64,000 nt of DNA from Pseudoalteromonas umbrosa (GTDB lineage Bacteria; Pseudomonadota; Gammaproteobacteria; Enterobacterales; Alteromonadaceae). The notes below the pieces were generated by a model. That model searched no databases. It saw only the letters and a list, made by a program, of their open reading frames with translations, and had not been told where the DNA came from. The DNA is taken from assembly GCF_030125375.1 (NCBI RefSeq), contig NZ_JASJUU010000005.1:189102-253101 (forward strand), written 5' to 3'. The position numbers and the translations under genes were made by a program. How positions within the stretch are numbered: the first letter of the stretch is position 1; each line of letters opens with the position of its first letter. Positions 45,642-54,237 of this stretch are shown one piece after another.

Positions 45642-46699
45642 AACTGCTCCCAAGCCACCTCTTTTTCTAACACCCGCTGCGGCGCAATATAGTGAATAAA
45701 GTCCCCACCTTTGAGGGCATAATTTAGCGGTGGGTTTAAATCCATATCCTGACCACTTCGGTCATGGGCAACCCCTAATAAAGTTGCATTGTGATGCTCT
45801 TTGAAAAACATAAACAACTGACCAAATTCACACGCAGCCAGCGAGCGCGGAATTTGCAAACTAAATTGCGTGTCACCTCGCAAAGTCGATAACAGCTCTT
45901 CCTGTATACGACTAGAGCCGGGATCTTGCATAGAGCGCACCAATATTTCAGCAGACATAGCCGTTGAGCACTCGACATTCGCACAGTGCACGCGCAGTAA
46001 TTGTGCTTTGGTTTCATCAATAAAATGGGCACTGATATGTGCTGTGTCTTTCACCATTGGGCTGAGCTTTAGCGCAGTGGTGAATGTATGATCATCATCT
46101 TTACCATCCACAATGATCTTATCGGCTTCCTGAATAGCGGCGCGAGATAATTCTGTATCATCTGTAAAGCTTGCTAAGCGCACAAAATCTACTTGAGGGT
46201 AACGTAATAATGGGTGCTCCATTTCCTCTTGTACGGCAAGAATGATCCGTCGCTCAATACGCTTATTATCTGCCAAGATAAATTCAATCATCTTTTCCGT
46301 TCTGGTTGAATGCCAACCAAAAATAATGATGTGGTCATGTAGATGTGAGAAATCTTTATCGCCCTTCATTGCTTTTTTCACCCATATTGTAATTTCTTGT
46401 CCAACTTTCCCTAATAAAACGCCAAACAGCGCTAAACCAAATGGGATCTGCACCAAGGTTACAACCCATCGTCCAAACTCAGACGCAGCGCTCAAGTCCC
46501 CATAGCCCACCGTAGAGGTAGTCACGACATAGTAATAAACGAATGTACTAAAAGGTAATAACGCTTGCTCTTGTGCCAGCCATAACAGCCCCCACGTCAA
46601 TAACATATGGCTGACTGTTGCCAACACTAGGACTTGCCAGCTTGCTCGGTTGATGTGACTTTGGATTTGTAGCAGCATGCGCTTCATGACAATTGGCAT
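45638..46699 (-). CDS. Potassium channel protein with RCK-like domain
   Basis: Two-TM potassium channel of 353 residues. It has a membrane segment at about 20-40, a pore helix and selectivity filter TSTVGYGDL (about 60-68), a second membrane segment (about 78-100) and a cytosolic TrkA-N/RCK-type Rossmann domain (HDHIIIFGWHSTRTEKMIEF, about 120 onward). A TrkA-C-like end follows. The nucleotide loop reads GWHSTR instead of GxGxxG, so NAD binding is unlikely. AGGA lies 6 nt upstream of the ATG. Ion selectivity follows from the filter; the regulating ligand is unknown. Confidence 0.9.
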   Translation of the reverse strand: MPIVMKRMLLQIQSHINRASWQVLVLATVSHMLLTWGLLWLAQEQALLPFSTFVYYYVVTTSTVGYGDLSAASEFGRWVVTLVQIPFGLALFGVLLGKVGQEITIWVKKAMKGDKDFSHLHDHIIIFGWHSTRTEKMIEFILADNKRIERRIILAVQEEMEHPLLRYPQVDFVRLASFTDDTELSRAAIQEADKIIVDGKDDDHTFTTALKLSPMVKDTAHISAHFIDETKAQLLRVHCANVECSTAMSAEILVRSMQDPGSSRIQEELLSTLRGDTQFSLQIPRSLAACEFGQLFMFFKEHHNATLLGVAHDRSGQDMDLNPPLNYALKGGDFIHYIAPQRVLEKEVAWEQL

Positions 46700-46903
46700 T
46701 AGTTATCCTGATCCTATCTTTTTATCCCTGCATGACATCATCTATCAGTAAATAAACAAGTCAATGCTTTACAGGCAAAAAATTAATTTATCCTATATTT
46801 TTCAGTAAATACGGCATTTGTACGTTGACTGAGGTAAAGAACTCGTAATTTTTACTGTTATATGTGTATACTTTGAAAAGCAGCAAGATGATGAGGTGAA
46901 AGT

Positions 46904-47845
46904 ATGGCGGGTGTGTTAGCTTCAGTTGATCAACGCACACAGTTGGTAGGTGAAAACCGGCTTGAATTATTGCTATTTCATTTACACAGTAGACACCTGT
47001 TTGCACTGAATGTATTTAAAGTAAAAGAAGTCGTTAAACTACCTCATTTAAACAAAATGCCTAACGCCCACCCTAAGGTTGCAGGTGTCACCAATATACG
47101 CGGAGAATCCATCCCCGTTATAGACTTGCGACAAGCGATTTGCATGCCACCTACTGAATACGACGATGACAGCAACCTTGTAATCACCGAATATAATCGT
47201 ACCGTACAAGCGTTTTTAGTCGGTAAAGTGGATCACATCGTCAATACCACTTGGTCAGACATTATGCCAACTCCAAAAACGGTCGGCCGAAATCATTATT
47301 TGACGGCATTAACCAAGGTCCAACGTGAAGGGGTCGAACACATTGTGGAAATTATCGATGTGGAAAAAGTGCTTGCTGAAATCATTGACTACGATATCGA
47401 GATCCCAGAGGGCGTACTCGACCAGAGTATCTTAAATCAATTTAAAGGACGCAAAATTCTTCACGCAGATGATTCGGCCACTGCTCGCCGTCAAGTCTCT
47501 GATACTTTGGCGCAAATTGGCATAGAGATCATTCCGGCAACAGATGGCCAAGAAGCACTTAATCTGCTTAAGCACTGGGCAGATGAAGGCATTGACGTTA
47601 ACAAAGAACTGATGGCAGTGATCACTGATGCTGAAATGCCGGTCATGGACGGCTATCGACTTACCTATGAAATACGCAATGACGAAAGGCTCAAAGATCT
47701 CTATGTCATACTCAATACGTCATTGAGCGGCAGTTTCAACCAAGCTATGGTGGAGAAAGTCGGGTGTAATGCATTTTTATCTAAGTTTCAGCCCGACTTA
47801 TTAGTCCAAGAAATGCAAAAACGTTTAAAGCAAATTCTAGGCTAA
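46904..47845 (+). CDS. cheV: Chemotaxis coupling/response-regulator protein CheV
   Basis: Hybrid adaptor of 313 residues. The N-terminal CheW domain (about 20-165: LLLFHLHSRHLFALNVFKVKE, VTNIRGESIPVIDLRQAI) couples receptors to CheA. A C-terminal receiver (about 180-313) has acidic pocket residues (ILHADDSATARRQ), the phospho-acceptor Asp in VITDAEMPVMDGY (about 242), and the conserved Ser/Lys (LNTSLSG, FLSKFQPD). It fits the many chemoreceptors nearby. Monocistronic. Confidence 0.94.
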   Translation: MAGVLASVDQRTQLVGENRLELLLFHLHSRHLFALNVFKVKEVVKLPHLNKMPNAHPKVAGVTNIRGESIPVIDLRQAICMPPTEYDDDSNLVITEYNRTVQAFLVGKVDHIVNTTWSDIMPTPKTVGRNHYLTALTKVQREGVEHIVEIIDVEKVLAEIIDYDIEIPEGVLDQSILNQFKGRKILHADDSATARRQVSDTLAQIGIEIIPATDGQEALNLLKHWADEGIDVNKELMAVITDAEMPVMDGYRLTYEIRNDERLKDLYVILNTSLSGSFNQAMVEKVGCNAFLSKFQPDLLVQEMQKRLKQILG

Positions 47846-47848
47846 AAA

Positions 47849-47886
47849 CTGTATAAAAAGACAGTGAAGTGGAAATTAAATATAAT
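47849..47886 (+). promoter_or_regulatory. LexA box overlapping the uvrD promoter
   Basis: CTGTATAAAAAGACAG (47849-47864) is a perfect CTGT-N8-ACAG LexA core. It overlaps a -35-like AAGACA (47858-47863), which lies 17 bp from a perfect -10 TATAAT (47881-47886). A second TATACT near 47959 could be a closer promoter. uvrD is an SOS gene in E. coli. Confidence 0.85.
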
Positions 47887-47994
47887 TAATTTTCAATTAG
47901 TTATATTTTAAGCGATTGAAATACTCGCTGAAAACTGGGCTTTAAATGCGACGCTAGGTATACTTTGCCCTCACTTTTCGAAATAGGCGCAAAG

Positions 47995-50160
47995 ATGGAC
48001 GTATCTGAATTACTTGACGGCTTGAATGACAAGCAGCGTGAAGCGGTTGCTGCACCGCTCAGCAATATGCTTATTCTGGCTGGCGCAGGCTCTGGTAAAA
48101 CACGAGTGCTGGTGCACCGTATCGCTTGGTTAATGCAGGTAGAGCACGCCTCTCCTTACAGCATTTTTGCTGTAACCTTTACCAATAAAGCCGCCAAAGA
48201 AATGCGTACTCGTGTTGAAGAAACACTGCAAAGTCCAGTTGGCGGTATGTGGATTGGCACCTTCCACGGCTTATCACATCGTATTCTACGCGCCCATCAC
48301 AGAGAAGCGAACTTACCTGAGTCATTTCAAATCCTAGATTCAGACGATCAGCAGCGCATGATCAGACGTCTACTCAAGGCAATGAATATTGACGAGAAAA
48401 AATGGCCTGCCAAGCAGCTTAGTTGGTATATCAGTGCCCGAAAAGATGAAGGTTTACGCCCCAAAGACATTCAAGCCTATGATGCCAGTGAGCAACTCAT
48501 GCTGAACGTTTATACGGCCTATCAAGATGCCTGTGATAGAGCTGGTTTGGTCGATTTTGCCGAAATCCTGCTGCGTTGCTACGAATTACTTCAGCAACAA
48601 CCGACACTGCTGCGCCACTATCAACAACGCTTCAAGCATATGTTGGTAGACGAATTCCAAGATACCAACAGCATTCAATACCAATGGCTGCGCCTGCTCG
48701 CCGGTGGTGACAACAACATAATGATCGTCGGTGATGATGACCAAAGTATCTACGGCTGGCGTGGTGCGAAAATTGAAAACATCAAACGTTTCTTAAAAGA
48801 CTTTGATGCCGATACCATTCGCCTTGAGCAAAACTACCGCTCGACAGGCACTATTTTGAAAGCCTCCAATGCCCTCATTCAAAATAACTCAGAACGAATG
48901 GGGAAAAGCCTATGGACAGATGGCACACAAGGGGAGCCAATCTCCATTTATGCCGCTTTCAATGAATTAGATGAAGCACGCTTTACCGTAGGCAAAATTA
49001 AATCTTGGCTACAAGATGGCAATGCACTGACAGACTGCGCCATCTTGTACAGAAATAATGCGCAATCTCGTGTACTGGAAGAAGCCCTTTTACAAGAAGG
49101 CCTAAAGTATCGCATTTACGGCGGTATGCGCTTCTTCGAGCGTCAAGAGATCAAAGATGCGCTCTCTTACTTGCGCCTGATCAGCAACCGTAACGATGAT
49201 GCCGCATTCGAGCGTGTGATCAATACACCGACTCGTGGTATTGGCGACAAAACGCTGAGTCATATTCGTGACTGTGCACGCAATGAATCTCTACCACTAT
49301 GGTATGCGGCCAAAGCTGTCATCGAGCAGCAACATCTGACAGGGCGTGCAGCCACAGCAGTAACACGATTTATTGAATTAATTGAACAGCTAGATGAAAA
49401 GCTGGTTGAACTCGAACTGGCTGAACAAGCCAAAACCACTATCGAACACTCAGGCTTATTAGCCATGTATCAAGCTGAAAAAGGTGAAAAAGGCCGTGCC
49501 CGAGTAGAGAACTTAGAAGAATTGATCAATGCGTGTGGCCAATTTGAGCTGCCGGTAGAAGAAGAGTTTAGCTCGCCACTGCAAGGCTTCTTAGCCTATA
49601 CCTCACTCGAGTCTGGTGAAGGTCAAGCTGATGAACACGAAGATGCTGTGCAAATGATGACGCTGCACTCGGCCAAAGGTCTAGAATTTCCACTGGTCTT
49701 TATGGTGGGTGTAGAAGAAGGCATGTTCCCGTCACAGCAAAGCCATGAAGAGTCTGGGCGCTTAGAAGAAGAACGCCGACTGTGTTATGTCGGAATGACT
49801 CGCGCAATGCAAAAGCTGTATATCAGTCATGCTGAAAGTCGTCGTTTGTATGGCCAAGAGAAATACCATAGCCCATCTCGATTTTTGCGTGAACTACCTG
49901 AAGACTGCACTGAAGAGATCCGCATTAAAACTCAAGTATCTAGGCCAGCTGCCACCAATCGCTTCAGCGCATCGGTCAGCCACGCCGCGTTTGAAGACAG
50001 CGACTTCAACCTTGGGCAGCGTGTGCTGCATGCAAAATTTGGTGCAGGTACCGTACTCAATTACGAAGGCGTTGGTGCGCAATCTCGTATTCAGGTCAAT
50101 TTTGACGACGTCGGTACTAAGTGGCTGGTAACGGCTTATGCAAGACTGCAAGCCATTTAA
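47995..50160 (+). CDS. uvrD: DNA helicase II UvrD
   Basis: SF1A 3'-to-5' helicase acting in nucleotide excision and mismatch repair. I start at ATG 47995: MDVSELLDGLNDKQREAVAA aligns with E. coli UvrD, and the product (721 residues) has its length (720). Motifs in order: Walker A AGAGSGKTRVLVHR, Ia TFTNKAAKEMR, Walker B LVDEFQDTN, III GDDDQSIYGWRGA, IV RLEQNYRSTGTIL, V LHSAKGLEFPLVF, VI YVGMTRAM. The C-terminal Tudor-like domain (LGQRVLHAKFGAGTVLNYEG) is present. tmcA starts inside its 3' end. Confidence 0.98.
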   Translation: MDVSELLDGLNDKQREAVAAPLSNMLILAGAGSGKTRVLVHRIAWLMQVEHASPYSIFAVTFTNKAAKEMRTRVEETLQSPVGGMWIGTFHGLSHRILRAHHREANLPESFQILDSDDQQRMIRRLLKAMNIDEKKWPAKQLSWYISARKDEGLRPKDIQAYDASEQLMLNVYTAYQDACDRAGLVDFAEILLRCYELLQQQPTLLRHYQQRFKHMLVDEFQDTNSIQYQWLRLLAGGDNNIMIVGDDDQSIYGWRGAKIENIKRFLKDFDADTIRLEQNYRSTGTILKASNALIQNNSERMGKSLWTDGTQGEPISIYAAFNELDEARFTVGKIKSWLQDGNALTDCAILYRNNAQSRVLEEALLQEGLKYRIYGGMRFFERQEIKDALSYLRLISNRNDDAAFERVINTPTRGIGDKTLSHIRDCARNESLPLWYAAKAVIEQQHLTGRAATAVTRFIELIEQLDEKLVELELAEQAKTTIEHSGLLAMYQAEKGEKGRARVENLEELINACGQFELPVEEEFSSPLQGFLAYTSLESGEGQADEHEDAVQMMTLHSAKGLEFPLVFMVGVEEGMFPSQQSHEESGRLEEERRLCYVGMTRAMQKLYISHAESRRLYGQEKYHSPSRFLRELPEDCTEEIRIKTQVSRPAATNRFSASVSHAAFEDSDFNLGQRVLHAKFGAGTVLNYEGVGAQSRIQVNFDDVGTKWLVTAYARLQAI

Positions 50161-52216
50161 TCTCGACTCATTACTCCTTGCGTTGCAAAACGCAAGGCAC
50201 CGCCAACTGCTGCTACTTTGTGGCAGCAGAAGCTGGGGGCAAGCGTACTTTCAACGCCTTGCTCACTCTACTGAACAGCTTATTTTGAGTGATGATAGCA
50301 CCTTGGACAATGCTGTTTGGCCACAGCACTTGCACCAAATCCTAGGTCAGGAGTTCGATTTTGTACTGTATGATGGATACAGCGGCGTAGTCCCTAATAA
50401 GCTCGCAGCATGCACTGGCACAGTCAGATCCGGTGGGCTGCTAGTACTGTTGCTGCCAGAATTATCAACTCTAGCATCTTGGTGTGATCCAGCGCTGACA
50501 CGCTGGCTCTCTGAAGGCGAACAGGCTACACAAAGCCCCTTTTTAAAACGCTTTGCACACCAAGTCCAACAACAAAACTGCTGGCTAATTAATGAATCAG
50601 GCGAGGCGAATCTTCCCGCTCAATACTGCGCAGATAAATCCACTTTAGACCTACAATCTCAAACACACCTAGTCGCACTCATCACAGCACATTTTCAACG
50701 CGAATCCAATACGCCAGTATTACTCAGTGCGGACAGAGGACGCGGCAAGTCAGCAACACTCGGATTAATTGCCGCCGCCTTCGCTGACAAACAGGTTATC
50801 TTATGCGCACAGCAACGCCGAGCAGTACAAAATGGCTTTAAACACTATGCGCAGGCCCTTGACCTCACTGTGCCAGCGGTGAATCAAAACCATTCTCAGA
50901 CATTATCCTACATACCCCCTGATATTGTGCTCACAACCAAGCCTCAGTGCGACCTCTTGCTCATCGATGAGGCTGCTGCGATACCGGTACCAATTTTAAA
51001 ACAGTTACTCACTTTATATCCCAATATTATATTTGCCAGCACCTTAGTAGGTTACGAAGGTAATGGCCGCGGCTATACACTGCGTTTTAAAGCGCATCTC
51101 AAAGCCAAGCATCCACACTTTTTAGACTTGCATCTCCAAGAACCTATTCGCTATGGCGCAGGTGATCCATTAGAGCAACATATGCGCCAACTGCTGGCAC
51201 TCGACAGTCAATATTCAGCGATAGAACCTGCACTGAGCACACTCGAATACAGCGAAATCAGTCGCGACACGCTTATTCACAATGAAACCTTGTTGCAGCA
51301 AATCTTTGCTTTACTGGTCTTGGCGCATTATCAAACATCAGTCAATGACTTGAGGCAGCTATTAGATAGCCCCAATCACCGACTGTTTGTCGTCAACCAA
51401 AATCAGCACCCCGTCGCAGTATGTTTAGTCGGTTTAGAGGGTAACTTAGCACCTGAGCTTGCCAGTAAAATTGCACTGGGTGAGCGCCGACCAGCAGGTC
51501 ATTTAATGGCGCAACAGCTTACTCAACTCTTAGGCAACACCCAGTTTTGCACCGCACAAGGCGCACGCATCGTGCGTATTGCGGTGGCACCATCACACCA
51601 AAAATTGGGCATTGGTAGCGAGCTAATTCGCTTCGTCATGGCACAGCTAAACAGCCAAGTTAGTTATTTTGGCAGCAGCTTTGGCGCGCAGTCTCAGCTT
51701 CAAAATTACTGGCAACAGCTGGGCTTTAAACCAATGAAGTTAGGTTTTAAGCAAGATAAAGCCAGCGGTGAGTTTGCAGTGTTGGTTGTACATGATAATA
51801 GCAAAATTGCGCTTAACGCAGAGCAAGATGCTTTTGCTGAGCAATTTTTCTTTGCACTGAGCAGTCTATACGCTAAGTTACCTTGGACGCTTGTTCGCAG
51901 CTTACTAACCACGCTTCCCGACAGAGAGCTGCCTGAACAGCTGAATAAGCAAGTGGCATACCTGGCCACTAAAGCAGCCACAGAGCAACAAATTGCACCA
52001 GCAATACAGCAAGTTATAAAAACACAGCCCAGCATCATAAATTCGCTTTCAAGGATTGCTCAACAGCAGGTAATTCAACTATTATTACAACGACATCAGC
52101 CAAAAGAATTAGCCAAAGCACTTAAATTAGAGTCTAAAAAACAATTACAGCTGGCCTATCAGTCACTGTTATCGGAAGTTTATGCTGAAATTACTCGTAA
52201 AAACGGCCCTTATTAG
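50138..52216 (+). CDS. tmcA: tRNA(Met) cytidine acetyltransferase TmcA
   Basis: ATP-dependent enzyme that makes N4-acetylcytidine at the wobble base of elongator tRNA(Met). The 692-residue product has an N-terminal RNA-binding region, a helicase-like core with Walker A SADRGRGKSATLG (about 195) and Walker B LLLIDEAAAIPVP, a GNAT domain (RIVRIAVAPSHQKLGIGSEL, about 476) and a C-terminal tRNA-binding part. It overlaps uvrD by 23 bp and the next gene by 35 bp, both in other frames, so expression is likely coupled. Confidence 0.94.
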   Translation: MQDCKPFNLDSLLLALQNARHRQLLLLCGSRSWGQAYFQRLAHSTEQLILSDDSTLDNAVWPQHLHQILGQEFDFVLYDGYSGVVPNKLAACTGTVRSGGLLVLLLPELSTLASWCDPALTRWLSEGEQATQSPFLKRFAHQVQQQNCWLINESGEANLPAQYCADKSTLDLQSQTHLVALITAHFQRESNTPVLLSADRGRGKSATLGLIAAAFADKQVILCAQQRRAVQNGFKHYAQALDLTVPAVNQNHSQTLSYIPPDIVLTTKPQCDLLLIDEAAAIPVPILKQLLTLYPNIIFASTLVGYEGNGRGYTLRFKAHLKAKHPHFLDLHLQEPIRYGAGDPLEQHMRQLLALDSQYSAIEPALSTLEYSEISRDTLIHNETLLQQIFALLVLAHYQTSVNDLRQLLDSPNHRLFVVNQNQHPVAVCLVGLEGNLAPELASKIALGERRPAGHLMAQQLTQLLGNTQFCTAQGARIVRIAVAPSHQKLGIGSELIRFVMAQLNSQVSYFGSSFGAQSQLQNYWQQLGFKPMKLGFKQDKASGEFAVLVVHDNSKIALNAEQDAFAEQFFFALSSLYAKLPWTLVRSLLTTLPDRELPEQLNKQVAYLATKAATEQQIAPAIQQVIKTQPSIINSLSRIAQQQVIQLLLQRHQPKELAKALKLESKKQLQLAYQSLLSEVYAEITRKNGPY

Positions 52217-53288
52217 CACGTTATTCATTGTATCCGCGCAGATTGCGGCACAACCCAAAACACACATTAAATTAGGCATGAGCGTCGCATTGAGCGGACC
52301 TGCCAGTCATATTGGCCAGCAACTTAAGCAAGGTCATGAGCTCTACTTTAATTACGCCAATCAACAATCCGATACGAAGCAACCCCATATTCAACTCATT
52401 GCACTCGACGATGGCTATGAGCCGAGCCGCGCGGTTGATAATACGCAGTACCTTATCAGGCATCAGCACATCGATGCCCTGATCGGCAACATGGGGACGC
52501 CCACCACACATGCAATCAAAGAGATTTTAAAACGCCACCAGCTGCCATTATTGATGCCGTACACTGGCGCCGAATTCTTATATCAAAACCCGGGGTTCCC
52601 TATTTTTAAACTCCGAGCAAGCTACTTAGATGAAGCCCAAGAGCAAGTTCGCTATCTTGTCGATGAACTTGGACACACAAAAATTGCGTTGTTTATTCAA
52701 GCAGATGAATTTGGCCTCACATTAGAAAAAAGTCACCGCCAAGCGCTTAAAGACAAAGGCATTGAACCTGTTGTCATCGCACGTTTTCGTCGCAATACCA
52801 ATGATGTCGCAAAAGCGCTGACACAGATATTAACCACACAAGCAACAGCCATTGCCATGATTGGCACCTACGAGCCGCTTGCTGCGTTTATCAATCAAGC
52901 GCACAGAGGTGGTTTTAGAGGCACCTATACCAGCGTTTCGTTTGTATCATCTGCCTCTCTGTTTGCTGACATCACGGTGCCCGCTCATGTGATGGTGACC
53001 GAAGTCTTGCCCGATCCCAATACGTGTCATGGAGACATTTGCAACTTATTTCGCAGCTTATCAAAAACACATCAGCAAACCGTGACTTACCAATCCTTTG
53101 AAGGGTTTGTAAATGCCTACTTATTTTCAAAATCGCTTCAGCACTGCGACTACACCAAACTATCCGCGTGTATCGCCACCGCGATGCCCCATACGTTAAG
53201 CACAGATAAAGCGCTCCAATCGCTGTTAAACCAGCAACAAAAAAGCACCTCACAGCGCCCGGTATTTAGGTCTTATTTAAAATATTGA
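52182..53288 (+). CDS. Orphan branched-chain-amino-acid-type ABC substrate-binding protein
   Basis: Periplasmic type I binding protein of 368 residues. It has a signal peptide (MLKLLVKTALISTLFIVSAQ, cleavage probably near AQIAAQ) followed by the Peripla_BP_6 fold: IKLGMSVALSGPASHIGQQL, LIALDDGYEPSRAVDNTQYL, DALIGNMGTPTTHAI. Similar to LivJ-like proteins. No permease or ATPase gene is nearby, so it may feed a distant transporter or act as a sensor partner. It begins 35 bp inside tmcA and is followed by the CheW-CZB gene after 38 bp. A role in chemotaxis is an inference. Confidence 0.88.
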   Translation: MLKLLVKTALISTLFIVSAQIAAQPKTHIKLGMSVALSGPASHIGQQLKQGHELYFNYANQQSDTKQPHIQLIALDDGYEPSRAVDNTQYLIRHQHIDALIGNMGTPTTHAIKEILKRHQLPLLMPYTGAEFLYQNPGFPIFKLRASYLDEAQEQVRYLVDELGHTKIALFIQADEFGLTLEKSHRQALKDKGIEPVVIARFRRNTNDVAKALTQILTTQATAIAMIGTYEPLAAFINQAHRGGFRGTYTSVSFVSSASLFADITVPAHVMVTEVLPDPNTCHGDICNLFRSLSKTHQQTVTYQSFEGFVNAYLFSKSLQHCDYTKLSACIATAMPHTLSTDKALQSLLNQQQKSTSQRPVFRSYLKY

Positions 53289-53326
53289 TCTATGCTTAGC
53301 TCAAGCAATTAATGTTTGAGGCAAAC

Positions 53327-54175
53327 ATGGACCTGATCAATTTTCGAGTAGGAAAAAAAACAATATCACTCAAAATTTTAGATATCTTATTGACCGAACG
53401 CTATGAAGGAAACCTCACTTCATTGCCCAATGACAACCCGAGCTTTTTGGGGGTTAAAGATTACATGGGCACACCAACCCCAATCTTTGATCTGGGGCTT
53501 ATCCTGAATAACCAATCTTCATATGACACCAACCAATCTTTGGTTGAACTGTTACAGCAAAGAGAGCAAGACCAAAAAGCGTGGCTCTCAGAGCTTGAGA
53601 TCAGCGTGCATAATGACGTCCCCTTCACTCAAGCCAGAGATCCCAAGCAATCAGAATTTGGCAAATGGTTTTATAACTTCAAAACAGATAATGAAGACCT
53701 AAAAGCAATTTTAGCGCGCTTTGAAGAGCCACATACTCGCTTACATGCTATCGCCGATGAAATACTCGCCTTGTCCAGCAAGGCCCTAAAAGAGCAAGCA
53801 ATCGCCTTACTAGAGAAAGAAAAGCTCACAACCTTTACTAAATTGATCCGACTGTTTGAGTCTGCCAGAGATCAAATTATTCTTGATCACAAGCCGATTA
53901 TCGTCTTTACCACGGAAAATGGCCAGCAGCCACACATAGGGCTGTTAGTGGATAAAGTGGAAGACAATATTCATTGTGATGAGTCAGATATTAAACCATT
54001 ACACGAGATGACCAATGTCGGTTTTGATATTGACCCGCAAACCAAGAAAATGATGAAAGGGCTGATCAAGCAAGGTGATAATCACAGCTTGGTATTGGAT
54101 CCAAGTGCGATTTTTAGGCCGGAGCACTTAAAAGATTATGCGCCAATAGAAACGGAAGAATACGGTTTATTTTAG
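53327..54175 (+). CDS. CheW-like scaffold protein with inserted CZB domain
   Basis: A 282-residue soluble protein. A split CheW fold (INFRVGKKTISLKILDILLT and FLGVKDYMGTPTPIFDLGLI at the front; IIVFTTENGQQPHIGLLVDKVEDNI at the back) encloses a chemoreceptor zinc-binding (CZB) domain at about 80-185. The CZB histidines are visible (SVHNDVPF; PHTRLHAIADEI). The normally conserved cysteine of the CxFGxW motif is serine here (KQSEFGKWF, about residue 109). I choose ATG 53327, which has GAGG 5 nt upstream, over 53312. Likely couples receptors to CheA. Confidence 0.85.
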   Translation: MDLINFRVGKKTISLKILDILLTERYEGNLTSLPNDNPSFLGVKDYMGTPTPIFDLGLILNNQSSYDTNQSLVELLQQREQDQKAWLSELEISVHNDVPFTQARDPKQSEFGKWFYNFKTDNEDLKAILARFEEPHTRLHAIADEILALSSKALKEQAIALLEKEKLTTFTKLIRLFESARDQIILDHKPIIVFTTENGQQPHIGLLVDKVEDNIHCDESDIKPLHEMTNVGFDIDPQTKKMMKGLIKQGDNHSLVLDPSAIFRPEHLKDYAPIETEEYGLF

Positions 54176-54190
54176 TAAAATAACATAAAC

Positions 54191-54219
54191 AAAAACGCCG
54201 CGAAGTATGCGGCGTTTTT
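54191..54219. terminator. Bidirectional terminator between CheW-CZB gene and typA
   Basis: Perfect 11-bp inverted repeat AAAAACGCCGC (54191-54201) / GCGGCGTTTTT (54209-54219) with a 7-nt loop and T-tracts on both sides, between two convergent genes. Confidence 0.92.
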
Positions 54220-54237
54220 TATATTCGAAATTAAGCT

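Noticed and set aside
46820..46870. Sigma-28 promoter before cheV
   Set aside because: TAAA followed 15 bp later by ACTGTTAT matches only half of the GCCGATAA element; too weak to claim.
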